From positions 186,001 through 250,000 of the forward strand of contig CAVQOI010000009.1 in NCBI GenBank assembly GCA_963714425.1: a stretch of 64,000 nucleotides of DNA, written 5' to 3'. Shown piece by piece: positions 16,267 through 25,001 of this stretch; position 1 is the first letter of the stretch, and each line of letters starts with the position of its first letter. The translations under genes were made by a program, and so were the position numbers. The DNA comes from DATCYX01 sp963714425. GTDB taxonomy: Bacteria; Chloroflexota; Anaerolineae; Anaerolineales; UBA4823. The notes below the pieces were generated by a model that did not search any database, was not told the origin of the DNA, and saw only the letters and a program-made list of their open reading frames with translations.

Positions 16267-19200
16267 ATGCGCAATCTCGTTCCCCATTTCATCCAGGAGC
16301 ACACACTCAGAGGAGAACACCGCGGCAAATTTTCAGCAATCAGCCTTTTCCTGGACATCTCCGGTTTCTCAGCCATTACGGAAGCTCTCATGGCGCACGG
16401 CCCGCACGGCGCCGAAGTGCTGGCTAGCATGATGCGCCAAGCATTCGACCCGCTGGCAAAGAGTGTATTCGCTCAAGGCGGGTTTATCGCTACGATGGCC
16501 GGCGACGCGTTTATGGCGCTCTTCCCTTGGGATCGAGATGAAGCTGAAGCAGCACGCCGGGCACTGGCAGCTTCCTGGGGAGCGCAGCGGCATATGACCA
16601 GCAAGAGCGAGTGGCAAACTCCGTACGGCAGCTTTTCCATCCAGGCAAAGATTGGGCTGGCTACAGGGGAAGTGCACTGGGGAATCGTTACATCGCGAGA
16701 TGGACGCAAGGCAGCGTATTATTTCAAGGGCACAGCCGTGGACGGGTGTGCGCGAGCTGAGCATTTCGCCAAGGCTGGAGACATCGTCTTGGATGAAACC
16801 TTAGCACACCTGGTAGCCGGCGGAGTTCAGCTCCAACACGTTGAAGATCACTATTCGCTTTTACAGATCGTTGGATCGCTCCCGCAACCTCGGCCCTTCC
16901 AGCTACCTCCATCCGATCCGGCGATCACCTCCCGCTTCTTTCCTGAGATATTGCTCAGCCAGGCATACAGTGGGGAATTCCGCCAGGTAATCAACCTGTT
17001 CATCAGCCTTCCCACCGTGCGAACCGAGTCCCAGCTGGATATATTCATGCATTCACTGTTTGAGCTTCTCGAGCGTTATGGGGGGTTGCTTAAGACACTG
17101 GACTTTGGCGATAAGGGATCCACCCTGCTGCTTGTTTGGGGCGCGCCCATAGCCTATGAGAACGATATCGAGCGGGCGCTTGACTTCATCCTAGCCCTGC
17201 AGCCTCTCACCAGCATCCCAATTAACGCTGGAATCACCTACCAGATCTCACATGCCGGATTCATCGGCTCTCCACTGATGGAAGAGTACACCTGCTTTGG
17301 AAGAGGCGTCAACCTGGCAGCGCGCTTAATGGTCGCCGCGCCGCGTGGAGAGATCTGGGTAGACGCGCATATCGCCAGCCGGGTCCAGAGGCGCTATGTT
17401 CTCGAGCCTGTGGGGGAAATGGATTTCAAAGGCTTTGCCACAGCGCAGATGGTCTACACCTTGCTGGAGCGCAAAGAAGAATCCGAACCCTTCTTCACAA
17501 GCCCCCTGGTCGGTCGGGAAATTGAGCTCGGAGCGCTCGTGGATTTCGTCGCCCCTCTATGGGAAGGAAGCTACGCCGGCGCGCTGGTCATAACCGGCGA
17601 GCCTGGGATTGGCAAGAGCCGACTGGCGGACGGGTTCAAGGAAGCACTGTTGTTGGATTCAAAGCCCATGCTTTGGGCGATCTGCCAGACAGATGGCACG
17701 CTGCGCGCATCCCTTAATCCTTTCGCGTACTGGCTGCGTCGCTATTTCACCCAATCCAGCGCGTTCATCGAATCGCGCAACAAGCGAAGCTTCAACCTTA
17801 GAATTGACGAGCTTATCGAAGCCACTGCTCCAAAGGACCGCACTGAGGCAGAGGAGCTAGACCGCACACGCTCCTGCCTGGGGGCACTACTCGGTCTGCA
17901 CTGGTCCGATTCGCTCTACGAGCAACTTGACCCCCAAGGACGATATGAGAATACCCTAATCGCCATCACCACCCTGCTCCGCGCTGAGGCCTTACGGCAG
18001 CCGGTCATCCTGCTGCTGGAAGACGTACAATGGCTGGATGACGATACGAGAGCTTACCTGCCACGCCTGGCGCGGGCGCTCACTTCCGATGAAAATCAAT
18101 CTTATCCCATCGCTATCCTGGCCACCTCGCGCTTAGAGAGCCACAACGATTTGCTCGGTCATGGGTTGGATTTCCAGGTGGTTGATCTGATGGGCATCAC
18201 CGGCGATAAACTTGCGGATTTGGCTGAACAGATCCTGGATGGATCCCCTACGCGGGAATTGCTGGAGTTGGTTGAAGCGCGAACCGAGGGCAATCCTTTC
18301 TTCGCCGAGCAAGTGCTGCATTATCTGAAAGAGGAGGGGCGACTTCAACACAATCCCGAAGGCTGGGTGATGCCAGCGACTAATGACCCCGAGCCGCTGC
18401 CCGTCGACGTGCGCGCTGTACTGGCAGCCCGTTTAGACCGGCTAGGGCAGGATGTCAAAGACGTCGTACAGACAGCTTCCATTCTGGGTAGAGAATTTGA
18501 AGCTAAGCTTCTGGCGCGCATGCACTCCAACGATGCAGGACTCTTTCAAAAGATGGAGCTGGCATCAAAAGCTTCAATCTGGACAGCCTTAACCGAGTCG
18601 CGCTACTTGTTCAATCATGCGCTGGTACACGACACAGCGTATCGCATGCTTGTCCACGCCCACCGTCGCTCCTTACATGGCCTGGCTGTAAAGGCGATTG
18701 AGAGCTTGTATACACCAGAGCTTCGCGTGCATTTTGGTGAACTGGCGTATCACAGCGAGATGGCAGGTCTGGTCGATAAGGCGCGCCGTTATCTGAGCCT
18801 GGCCGGCAACGCCGCTCGAGATGTCTACCTGAACAGCCAGGCGCTCGACTATTATTCACGGGCATTGAGACTGACCCCCGCTAACGATCTCACACAACGC
18901 TACAACTTGCTCTTGAAGCGCGAAGGTATCTTAGACCTGCTGGGGGATAGGGAAGCGCAGTTAATAGATCTAGAAACGCTACAGGAGCTCGCTGCAGCCA
19001 TGGATGATCAAGCGGTAAGCAATCACCTGGCCGAGATAGGCGAGCGCAGGGCTAACTACGCCTACCAAATTGGTGACTACAAGGAAGCCATCGCCGAGGC
19101 AGTAAGGGCGGTCAGTCTTGCGAGGGCAGCCAGCAATACTGAGATTGCCGTGCGCGCCCACCTCACCTGGGCGTTTACATTGTTGAGGCAAGCAAAATAT

Positions 19201-20196
19201 TCGCATGCTATTCACCATGCTGAAGAGGGCCTTGAACTGGCCCGCCAGATGGGAAATTTAGGGGAACAGGCTCGCGCTCTCAACATGCTGGGGCTAATTG
19301 CCATAGATCAGAAAGGTTACACCAAAGCATATCAGTATCTTGAGGCTGCTTTGCGTATTGCTCAGGAGGCTGGCAACCGTAAGATCGAGGCTGCGGCTTT
19401 GAATAACATGGGGAATTTAGCTGGGACATCAGGGGATTACATCGAGACCATGTCATACTACCAGCGGGCCTTGCAGGTCGACCGAGAGATCGGGCAGCGA
19501 CCTAGTGAAGGCATGCAATTGGGCAATCTTGGCTGGGTTACCGGCATTTTGGGTGATTACGCCACTGCGCGATCTTATTGCGAGCAGAACTTACGCATCG
19601 CCCGTGAGACAGGCCACCGACAAAGCGAAGCCTATGTGCTAATCAATCTGAGCGCCGTCTCCGGATGCCAGGCTGACTTTGCGGCTGCGCAATCCTATGC
19701 AGAACGAAGCAGAATTATCGCTCACGAGACCGGCGATCCGTCTTGTGAAGCCTGGGCACTCACTTACCTCGGACATGCCAGGCTCGGTCTGGGTGAAGTA
19801 GAGTCGTCTCTAGCCGCCTATGCTCACGCCCTAAAAACCCGGCGCGATCTGGAACAGCCCAACCTGGCAATGGAACCCCTGGCAGGTCTGGCTCGCTGCG
19901 AGCTTGCTCGCGAGGATGTCACCGCAGCATTACGCCACGTCGAAGGCATTTTCACTCACCTGGATGGTGGCGGTAACCTCGATGGAACAGATGAACCCAT
20001 GCGAGTATATTTAACTGTATATGATGTTTTGCACTCAGCGCGAGACCCCCGAGCGATGAAAGTGTTACGAGAAGCCTGGGATATCCTGCAAGAACGAGCT
20101 TCGAAAATCAAAGATGCTGCCTTACGCCTCACCTTCCTTGAGAAAGTGCCTTACCATAAAGGGATTCAGGCAGCCTGGGAAAGTTTATCCGGTTAA
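16267..20196 (+). CDS. Dual class III cyclase domains - AAA ATPase - TPR signalling protein
   Basis: This is a 1309-residue cytoplasmic protein. Residues about 22-200 and 235-395 are class III nucleotide cyclase homology domains. Residues about 410-760 are an AAA/STAND-type ATPase with Walker A GEPGIGKSRLADGF near 443 and Walker B LLLLEDVQWLDDD near 580. The C-terminal half carries TPR repeats (about 820-1290) with repeated NNMGNLAG and NLGWVTG helices. The first cyclase domain keeps both metal Asp positions (FLDISGF, MAGDAF); the second lacks the first of them but keeps GVNLAARL with the transition-state Asn and Arg. Such cyclase-AAA-TPR proteins are common in Chloroflexota and actinobacteria. 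Its 3' end overlaps the next convergent gene by 4 nt. Confidence 0.88.
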   Translation: MRNLVPHFIQEHTLRGEHRGKFSAISLFLDISGFSAITEALMAHGPHGAEVLASMMRQAFDPLAKSVFAQGGFIATMAGDAFMALFPWDRDEAEAARRALAASWGAQRHMTSKSEWQTPYGSFSIQAKIGLATGEVHWGIVTSRDGRKAAYYFKGTAVDGCARAEHFAKAGDIVLDETLAHLVAGGVQLQHVEDHYSLLQIVGSLPQPRPFQLPPSDPAITSRFFPEILLSQAYSGEFRQVINLFISLPTVRTESQLDIFMHSLFELLERYGGLLKTLDFGDKGSTLLLVWGAPIAYENDIERALDFILALQPLTSIPINAGITYQISHAGFIGSPLMEEYTCFGRGVNLAARLMVAAPRGEIWVDAHIASRVQRRYVLEPVGEMDFKGFATAQMVYTLLERKEESEPFFTSPLVGREIELGALVDFVAPLWEGSYAGALVITGEPGIGKSRLADGFKEALLLDSKPMLWAICQTDGTLRASLNPFAYWLRRYFTQSSAFIESRNKRSFNLRIDELIEATAPKDRTEAEELDRTRSCLGALLGLHWSDSLYEQLDPQGRYENTLIAITTLLRAEALRQPVILLLEDVQWLDDDTRAYLPRLARALTSDENQSYPIAILATSRLESHNDLLGHGLDFQVVDLMGITGDKLADLAEQILDGSPTRELLELVEARTEGNPFFAEQVLHYLKEEGRLQHNPEGWVMPATNDPEPLPVDVRAVLAARLDRLGQDVKDVVQTASILGREFEAKLLARMHSNDAGLFQKMELASKASIWTALTESRYLFNHALVHDTAYRMLVHAHRRSLHGLAVKAIESLYTPELRVHFGELAYHSEMAGLVDKARRYLSLAGNAARDVYLNSQALDYYSRALRLTPANDLTQRYNLLLKREGILDLLGDREAQLIDLETLQELAAAMDDQAVSNHLAEIGERRANYAYQIGDYKEAIAEAVRAVSLARAASNTEIAVRAHLTWAFTLLRQAKYSHAIHHAEEGLELARQMGNLGEQARALNMLGLIAIDQKGYTKAYQYLEAALRIAQEAGNRKIEAAALNNMGNLAGTSGDYIETMSYYQRALQVDREIGQRPSEGMQLGNLGWVTGILGDYATARSYCEQNLRIARETGHRQSEAYVLINLSAVSGCQADFAAAQSYAERSRIIAHETGDPSCEAWALTYLGHARLGLGEVESSLAAYAHALKTRRDLEQPNLAMEPLAGLARCELAREDVTAALRHVEGIFTHLDGGGNLDGTDEPMRVYLTVYDVLHSARDPRAMKVLREAWDILQERASKIKDAALRLTFLEKVPYHKGIQAAWESLSG

Positions 20197-20618
20197 GTCC
20201 TGCCGATGGGGGGATCACCCAACCTGAGCCGTGCGGAAATCTTACCCTGCTGACCGGGGGTTCGACCGTAATCTTCTGATGAGAATGGCTTCACGCGACG
20301 GTCGCGGTGATCATAATAAACCAGGGTAGTGCCTTCAGCTTCATCTACGATGATCTCATAGTCCTCCGAGATATCATCCATCTCGAAGTCGGGCTTTCCC
20401 TTCCTCTTGATGCCGAAATTGTTGAGCCATTCGATATCCCGTTGCTTGCCCTCTTGATCGCGCCAGGATGTTGGCAGATCATCTGGGAGATCTTTCTTAA
20501 CCACACGGTTGTTCGCCGCCATTCCTTTGGATAGGACCACCACCACCTCCCTCTCTTTGGAACCACTCCTGGCCCCAATGGGGAAGGATTGACCACCGCG
20601 GATAAATCGCCCGTCCAT
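20193..20618 (-). CDS. Conserved-looking protein of unknown function
   Basis: This 141-residue soluble protein starts at MDGRFIRGG, supported by an excellent GGAGGAG ribosome site. It is basic at the N-terminus with an acidic middle (PDFEMDDISEDYEIIVDEAEG) and a basic Gly-rich tail. There is no signal peptide, membrane segment or recognisable motif. The stop shares the palindromic TTAA with the stop of the convergent cyclase gene, so the two genes overlap by 4 nt. I do not recognise the family. Confidence 0.7.
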   Translation of the reverse strand: MDGRFIRGGQSFPIGARSGSKEREVVVVLSKGMAANNRVVKKDLPDDLPTSWRDQEGKQRDIEWLNNFGIKRKGKPDFEMDDISEDYEIIVDEAEGTTLVYYDHRDRRVKPFSSEDYGRTPGQQGKISARLRLGDPPIGRT

Positions 20619-20849
20619 TGACTCCTCCTTTGGTAAACCCTGCAAAAGATTTTGATTAACCAGTAATTAATTATAGACTATTTTTGTTTAATTATGCCGA
20701 AATCAATCGTGATGGAAACTTGAATTTATAATTCGTGCAGCCAGCAGAGCAAACGGGTGATGCGGACAAGATCAAGATATTCTGATAGTATTAGAATGCT
20801 CCGCAGAGCCAGAGGACGCAGATGATTCCACCCAACCTAGAGGATAATC

Positions 20850-21815
20850 ATGAAACCAAAAGTATATATCACCCGCCACTTACCCGAAGAGGCAAGGACC
20901 GAGTTAATTGAATCTTGTGATGTAGATATCTGGGATCATGAAGTCCCTCCACCTTATGAGACGATCGCTGAAAAAGTCCGGAATATGGACGGCTTGCTAT
21001 GCCTGCTAACCGATCGCATCGACGCTGCTCTCATCGAATCTGCGGCCCGGCTGAAGGTGATCAGCCAAGTAGCGGTCGGCTACGACAATATTGACGTCGC
21101 AGCAGCCACCCGGCGGGGTATACAGGTGGGGAACACGCCCGGCGTGCTCACCGATGCCACAGCGGATTTTACCTTCACGCTGCTCATGGCAGCTGCCCGG
21201 CGCGTAGGCGAGGCCATCGACCACGTCCGGGCGGGAAAATGGGAGACCTGGGGATTGACCCTGCTTCTAGGCAGGGATGTGTACGGCGCGACCTTAGGGA
21301 TCGTCGGCTTTGGGCGTATCGGGCAGGCTGTCGCTCGCAGGGCACGCGGCTTCGATATGAAGATTCTCTTCTACGATACCGACCGCCACCTCGACGAGGC
21401 AGCTGAGATGGGAGCTCAGTACAGGTCCTTGCAAAACCTTCTGCAGGACTCGGATTTCGTAACCCTGCACGCGAGCTTAAACGATGGGACACACAGCTTA
21501 ATTGATGCGCGCGCCTTATCATTAATGAAGCCCACGAGCATTCTGATCAATACTGCTCGCGGTCCCATCGTCGACACAGATGCCTTGTATCACACGCTGA
21601 AGACCGGTCAGATCGCCTACGCCGCTCTGGATGTCACCGATCCAGAGCCGCTGCCCGCAGACCACAAGTTGCTCACCCTTCCAAACTTGATCGTCGTGCC
21701 CCACATCGCCAGCGCCACGGTGACTTCCCGCACGCAGATGGCTTTGATGGCTGTACGCAACGTGGTCGCTGGAGTGCGCGGGGAGCCGCTTCCTTTCCCC
21801 GTGAATAAGGTTTGA
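20850..21815 (+). CDS. D-2-hydroxyacid dehydrogenase (glyoxylate/hydroxypyruvate reductase-like)
   Basis: This 321-residue protein is close to the usual length. The NAD-binding motif is GATLGIVGFGRIGQAVARRA (about residues 147-166). The catalytic Arg lies in INTARGPIVD, the Glu in DVTDPEPLP, and the His in PHIASAT. The N-terminal VAVGYDNIDV and GVLTDATADF are typical of the glyoxylate reductase/hydroxypyruvate reductase branch. The reaction is NAD(P)H-dependent reduction of glyoxylate or hydroxypyruvate, or the reverse. It is a single gene without obvious operon partners. Confidence 0.92.
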   Translation: MKPKVYITRHLPEEARTELIESCDVDIWDHEVPPPYETIAEKVRNMDGLLCLLTDRIDAALIESAARLKVISQVAVGYDNIDVAAATRRGIQVGNTPGVLTDATADFTFTLLMAAARRVGEAIDHVRAGKWETWGLTLLLGRDVYGATLGIVGFGRIGQAVARRARGFDMKILFYDTDRHLDEAAEMGAQYRSLQNLLQDSDFVTLHASLNDGTHSLIDARALSLMKPTSILINTARGPIVDTDALYHTLKTGQIAYAALDVTDPEPLPADHKLLTLPNLIVVPHIASATVTSRTQMALMAVRNVVAGVRGEPLPFPVNKV

Positions 21816-21842
21816 CCATATTACGGATGCAATGAAAATCGC

Positions 21843-22051
21843 TTACTTGCGTGCATACCCTTCCAACACTTGTTCCACAGTCATCGATCTCCCCTCTTTC
21901 CAGTCCTGCGGAAATGTATCCGGACTCATTTGAACCACCAGCAAGCTGCGGTCAAATTCATACTCGCGCTGGTCGTAACTGCCCATGCGCGTCCCATTGT
22001 TATCGCGCACTTCAGGTAATCACCCAGCTGGTGAGCGATCACGTCCGAATG
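21843..22051 (-). pseudogene. Frameshifted remnant of a small unknown protein
   Basis: On the minus strand a 58-codon open stretch (22017 down to 21843) encodes a protein-like sequence, including NNGTRMGSYDQREYEFDRSL and SPDTFPQDWKEGRSMTVEQ, ending in ARK-stop. Just upstream, in another frame, HSDVIAHQLGDYL reads naturally into it if one base is added near 22017. There is no ATG in the right place for either half. This looks like the C-terminal end of a small gene disabled by a frameshift. I do not recognise the family. The rest of the 336-nt gap (21816-22151) holds nothing I can assign. Confidence 0.45.
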
Positions 22052-22151
22052 TCATGGAGCTGAAATAATTGACAATTTCACTACTTCCCCCAGAGTGTCT
22101 ATTCTGCCAAAAATGGCTTTGCTTGAGGTAGATATCGAATGTCTCAGTTTA

Positions 22152-23168
22152 TCAGCTCCTACTTATCGGTGTACTCTCTACCACCCATCCCGGAAATTCA
22201 GAGCTAACCCTTGCAGTTGATTGATCTGCTGCGCTTATGGTTCGCTGCCAAACGAGCAAACCTAATCCTATCAGACCAAAAAACACCTGCGTGCTGAGCT
22301 GAGGTGCGAACCCTCCTGCTGCCAGCAAGAGGATGCTCACACGTATTGGATCGCTAGATTTTCGTGCTGCCAGGAGCGTGCTCGTCATCACCCATAAGCT
22401 GAGGGCATATATAGGCCAGGGCAAAAAGAGCGTCAATCCGGTGGACCAGATCGTTAGGATGCCGGTCATGGCAGGGTTGAGAAGATACAGGATAGTAAAC
22501 GCCACAGGTGGGATCATCCCGATGATATAGTCCGATGTCGCAGCCCACCCAATAGCCTTCGGTAAATAAGGGGTTGACACATTGAAAAGACGTCTGCTTT
22601 GGAAGTGTAACCACCAAAAACCCAATGGAGTCAGCACGACCAGAATCTCGCCCATGTTGAAGGCAGTAGTAGAAAATGGTGAAGGGCCAGGCAGGTGAAA
22701 CGCAGCATAAAAAACTTGGAGCGCTTGATACAATATTCCCACCAGGATGGCCAGGCCGGGTAGCAGAATCGCTATCGAAAGGCTACGACGCTTCTCAGAA
22801 TGTAATCCTCTCCAAACCAAACCGGTCAAAACACTCAATAGGAGCACATCGTAGGACAATAATAACCATCCTGCAGGGGCGGACATTAGAAAGAGCAAGC
22901 TTAAAACGACCAACCCAGACAGCCCCCAGGCAAGCCAGCTTCTGTGGGATTTCCACCAGTATAGTGCCAACCAGCCCATTCCCCCGATAGCTAAGAGTGC
23001 CGCCAGCACGCTGGCAGCCTGTCCAAGGACAACCACACTCTGGTATGCCACCTGAATGGGCGGCGTCTTTGGCATGAAGATGGCAGCTCGCGCCAGCGTA
23101 CGCGTTACCAGCCAGTCTGCCATGGCTGCCAGCGCAAGCCAGCGAATGAATGGTGGCATGCGGGTCAT
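22152..23168 (-). CDS. Polytopic membrane protein of unknown function, last gene of NXR-like operon
   Basis: This protein of about 338 residues has roughly eight to nine hydrophobic segments and short loops. It starts at ATG 23168, which lies 7 nt past the gamma-subunit stop; a TTG two codons earlier is possible. Histidines are few and sit in loops (KSHRSW, GLHSEKRR, AAFHLPG, WWLHFQ), so it does not look like a diheme cytochrome b of the NarI type. Its tight placement after the heme-b gamma subunit suggests a role in anchoring or assembling the oxidoreductase, or in linking it to the quinone pool. No family is recognised. Confidence 0.7.
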   Translation of the reverse strand: MTRMPPFIRWLALAAMADWLVTRTLARAAIFMPKTPPIQVAYQSVVVLGQAASVLAALLAIGGMGWLALYWWKSHRSWLAWGLSGLVVLSLLFLMSAPAGWLLLSYDVLLLSVLTGLVWRGLHSEKRRSLSIAILLPGLAILVGILYQALQVFYAAFHLPGPSPFSTTAFNMGEILVVLTPLGFWWLHFQSRRLFNVSTPYLPKAIGWAATSDYIIGMIPPVAFTILYLLNPAMTGILTIWSTGLTLFLPWPIYALSLWVMTSTLLAARKSSDPIRVSILLLAAGGFAPQLSTQVFFGLIGLGLLVWQRTISAADQSTARVSSEFPGWVVESTPISRS

Positions 23169-23174
23169 GAGCAA

Positions 23175-24197
23175 TCAGCTCTCATTAGGCAACCGCAAAT
23201 AAATGATCACGCCGGCGATAAACAGCAGCACAAAGACGCCGATAATGATTGACATGATCAGGTTTACAGGCAACCCGGTTGTCTGTTGCCCTGTGGTGCT
23301 TTCGAGAGCTGCTGCAGGTTGACTCTCAAGCTGCAACGCTACCCATTGGGAGGTAGATTTCTCGCCGTTGCGCTCTTCATTGTCTCCGTCCCAGGCAGCG
23401 AATGCCACCGAATACACCTGGCCCACCTTAAATGATGCGTCATCCGCTTCCTCAGACACCAGGTCCCGGCTGAATATCACCCGCCAGCGGTTGTCTTCCC
23501 AGACACCATACCCCTGAACATTTTGTCCATCAGCCGGTTCTGCGGTCAGCGTGCCAAAGCCACCAGCTAGCAGGTCTTCGACTGGGGAGTGACGCGGCAT
23601 TGCAAACAGGTTATCAGCCGCCAGGGCGGGGACATAGTTGACATCCTTGTATTCTTCTGGGGATGGGAACTCACCTTCTGCGAAGGGATATTGGTCCACA
23701 TTCATATCGGCGTACTGGCTTTCCATATCCTGCCAGGCATCCATGTCTGCCTGCCAATCGGCTTTCCAGTGCCAGATATTAACATTGCCCCCCTGCATAC
23801 CCATGCAGAAAAATGGCTGCCCGGTGACCTGGGGAAATTGCAGCGCCACCGCATCCCGGAAGTCTTGAACACGAACCATCCTGCTATTCTGGGTTTCGTC
23901 CTCCCATTCGGTGAGAAAAGCAATCTTCTGATCGTTATGAAGGGCGCGTACCGAGATAGACTTCACACGTGTCTCACGCAGCATGGGCTTGCTCACCGTC
24001 TGTGCGCTCAGCGGCACCACAATCGCGGTTGTCTGCTGCCAGAGCGGAGAAGCCGGATCATCCAATGGCAATTCATCACTGACACGCCTCGCAATCACAG
24101 TAATCCCTTGTGAGCTAGCTAAGGGCACTTCACTAAAGGTCAACCCTGCAGCCACAATGAACAACAAGAGCAGATGAATAAGGTTTCGTCTCTTCAT
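23175..24197 (-). CDS. Heme-b gamma subunit (NxrC/ethylbenzene-dehydrogenase-gamma-like), membrane anchored
   Basis: This 340-residue protein has a Sec-type signal peptide (LIHLLLLFIVAAGLTFSEVPL), a central domain like the ethylbenzene dehydrogenase gamma family (EB_dh), and a C-terminal membrane helix (NLIMSIIIGVFVLLFIAGVI) followed by a short basic tail. In EbdC the heme b iron is held by a Met and a Lys; candidates here are Met in FCMGMQGGNV and Lys in NGEKSTSQW. The domain therefore sits outside the membrane and would take or give electrons to the FeS beta subunit. It lies between the TorD-like chaperone and the unknown polytopic protein. Confidence 0.82.
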   Translation of the reverse strand: MKRRNLIHLLLLFIVAAGLTFSEVPLASSQGITVIARRVSDELPLDDPASPLWQQTTAIVVPLSAQTVSKPMLRETRVKSISVRALHNDQKIAFLTEWEDETQNSRMVRVQDFRDAVALQFPQVTGQPFFCMGMQGGNVNIWHWKADWQADMDAWQDMESQYADMNVDQYPFAEGEFPSPEEYKDVNYVPALAADNLFAMPRHSPVEDLLAGGFGTLTAEPADGQNVQGYGVWEDNRWRVIFSRDLVSEEADDASFKVGQVYSVAFAAWDGDNEERNGEKSTSQWVALQLESQPAAALESTTGQQTTGLPVNLIMSIIIGVFVLLFIAGVIIYLRLPNES

Positions 24198-24225
24198 ACG
24201 ATATCTCCTATGCCTGTCTCTCCGT

Positions 24226-24924
24226 TCACTCTGCCACCGGGCACCCTGCGCAATTCAGATCCACCGGTATGGGGGTAGGCGCAGTCTGGCGCAACTGCAG
24301 CGCCTCTGGGGTCACGCCCAGGCTTCGAGCATCAGCCAGGACGAAATCAGCTGCCTGGCGCGCCAGCCAGACATACGGGTTAGCACCTTCATCGGAATCC
24401 AGGGCACTCGCGCTGGCACGAGTCACTCCCTCAGCAAACAATCCGATCCAGCGCCCGAGGTGATCGCGTAAGAAAGAACGGCGCGCCTCGACACACACCT
24501 CGACATGCTCTGCATGCCCTTCTTCGGCAGCATAGGCTTCCTTAAGAGAAAGAACATATAGGAACTCGAGCTGTGTAGCCAGGTGATCTGGTCGCTCGCG
24601 CAGTGCACCCCCCACACGGAAGCCAAAAGCATTGTAAAACCCGGCGATGTCAGCCATTTCCTGACTCTGCCGAAATTCATTGGGCAGACCGCACTCGGTC
24701 TCATAGCACAATGAGCCGGTCAGCCCAAAGGCCTGAAGGTGCTTTTGTTGAAGGTCATCCAAATCAAGGTTGAAGGTCGAAGGTGGAGGGCTTTCTAATC
24801 CATTTTCGCCAAGAATTGGATGAAGCGCCGGAAGATCTTCCAACCAGTTATCTCCTGGATAAACGAATGCATCCGCCAGGAAGCAGTAAAGTTGAGCACG
24901 CTGAACGATGTGATTGATTTCCAT
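24226..24924 (-). CDS. TorD/DmsD/NarJ-family molybdoenzyme assembly chaperone
   Basis: This 232-residue protein is all-helical with no signal peptide. Family features are the helix around LYCFLADAFVYPGDNW, the conserved-type segment CYETECGLPNEFRQSQEMADIAGFYNAFGF, and RPDHLATQLEFLYVL. These chaperones hold the alpha subunit and its Tat signal until the Mo cofactor is inserted. It is encoded within the operon, downstream of the beta subunit and upstream of the gamma subunit. The C-terminal pair NCAGCP is unusual and may bind metal or be chance. Confidence 0.88.
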   Translation of the reverse strand: MEINHIVQRAQLYCFLADAFVYPGDNWLEDLPALHPILGENGLESPPPSTFNLDLDDLQQKHLQAFGLTGSLCYETECGLPNEFRQSQEMADIAGFYNAFGFRVGGALRERPDHLATQLEFLYVLSLKEAYAAEEGHAEHVEVCVEARRSFLRDHLGRWIGLFAEGVTRASASALDSDEGANPYVWLARQAADFVLADARSLGVTPEALQLRQTAPTPIPVDLNCAGCPVAE

Positions 24925-25001
24925 GAAAATCTCTTTCTTAACCGGGCGAAGGGTGAATGCGGAAACCCTGGTTGGGTGTGCTTACCCTCGCCGGGCTAGG
25001 A

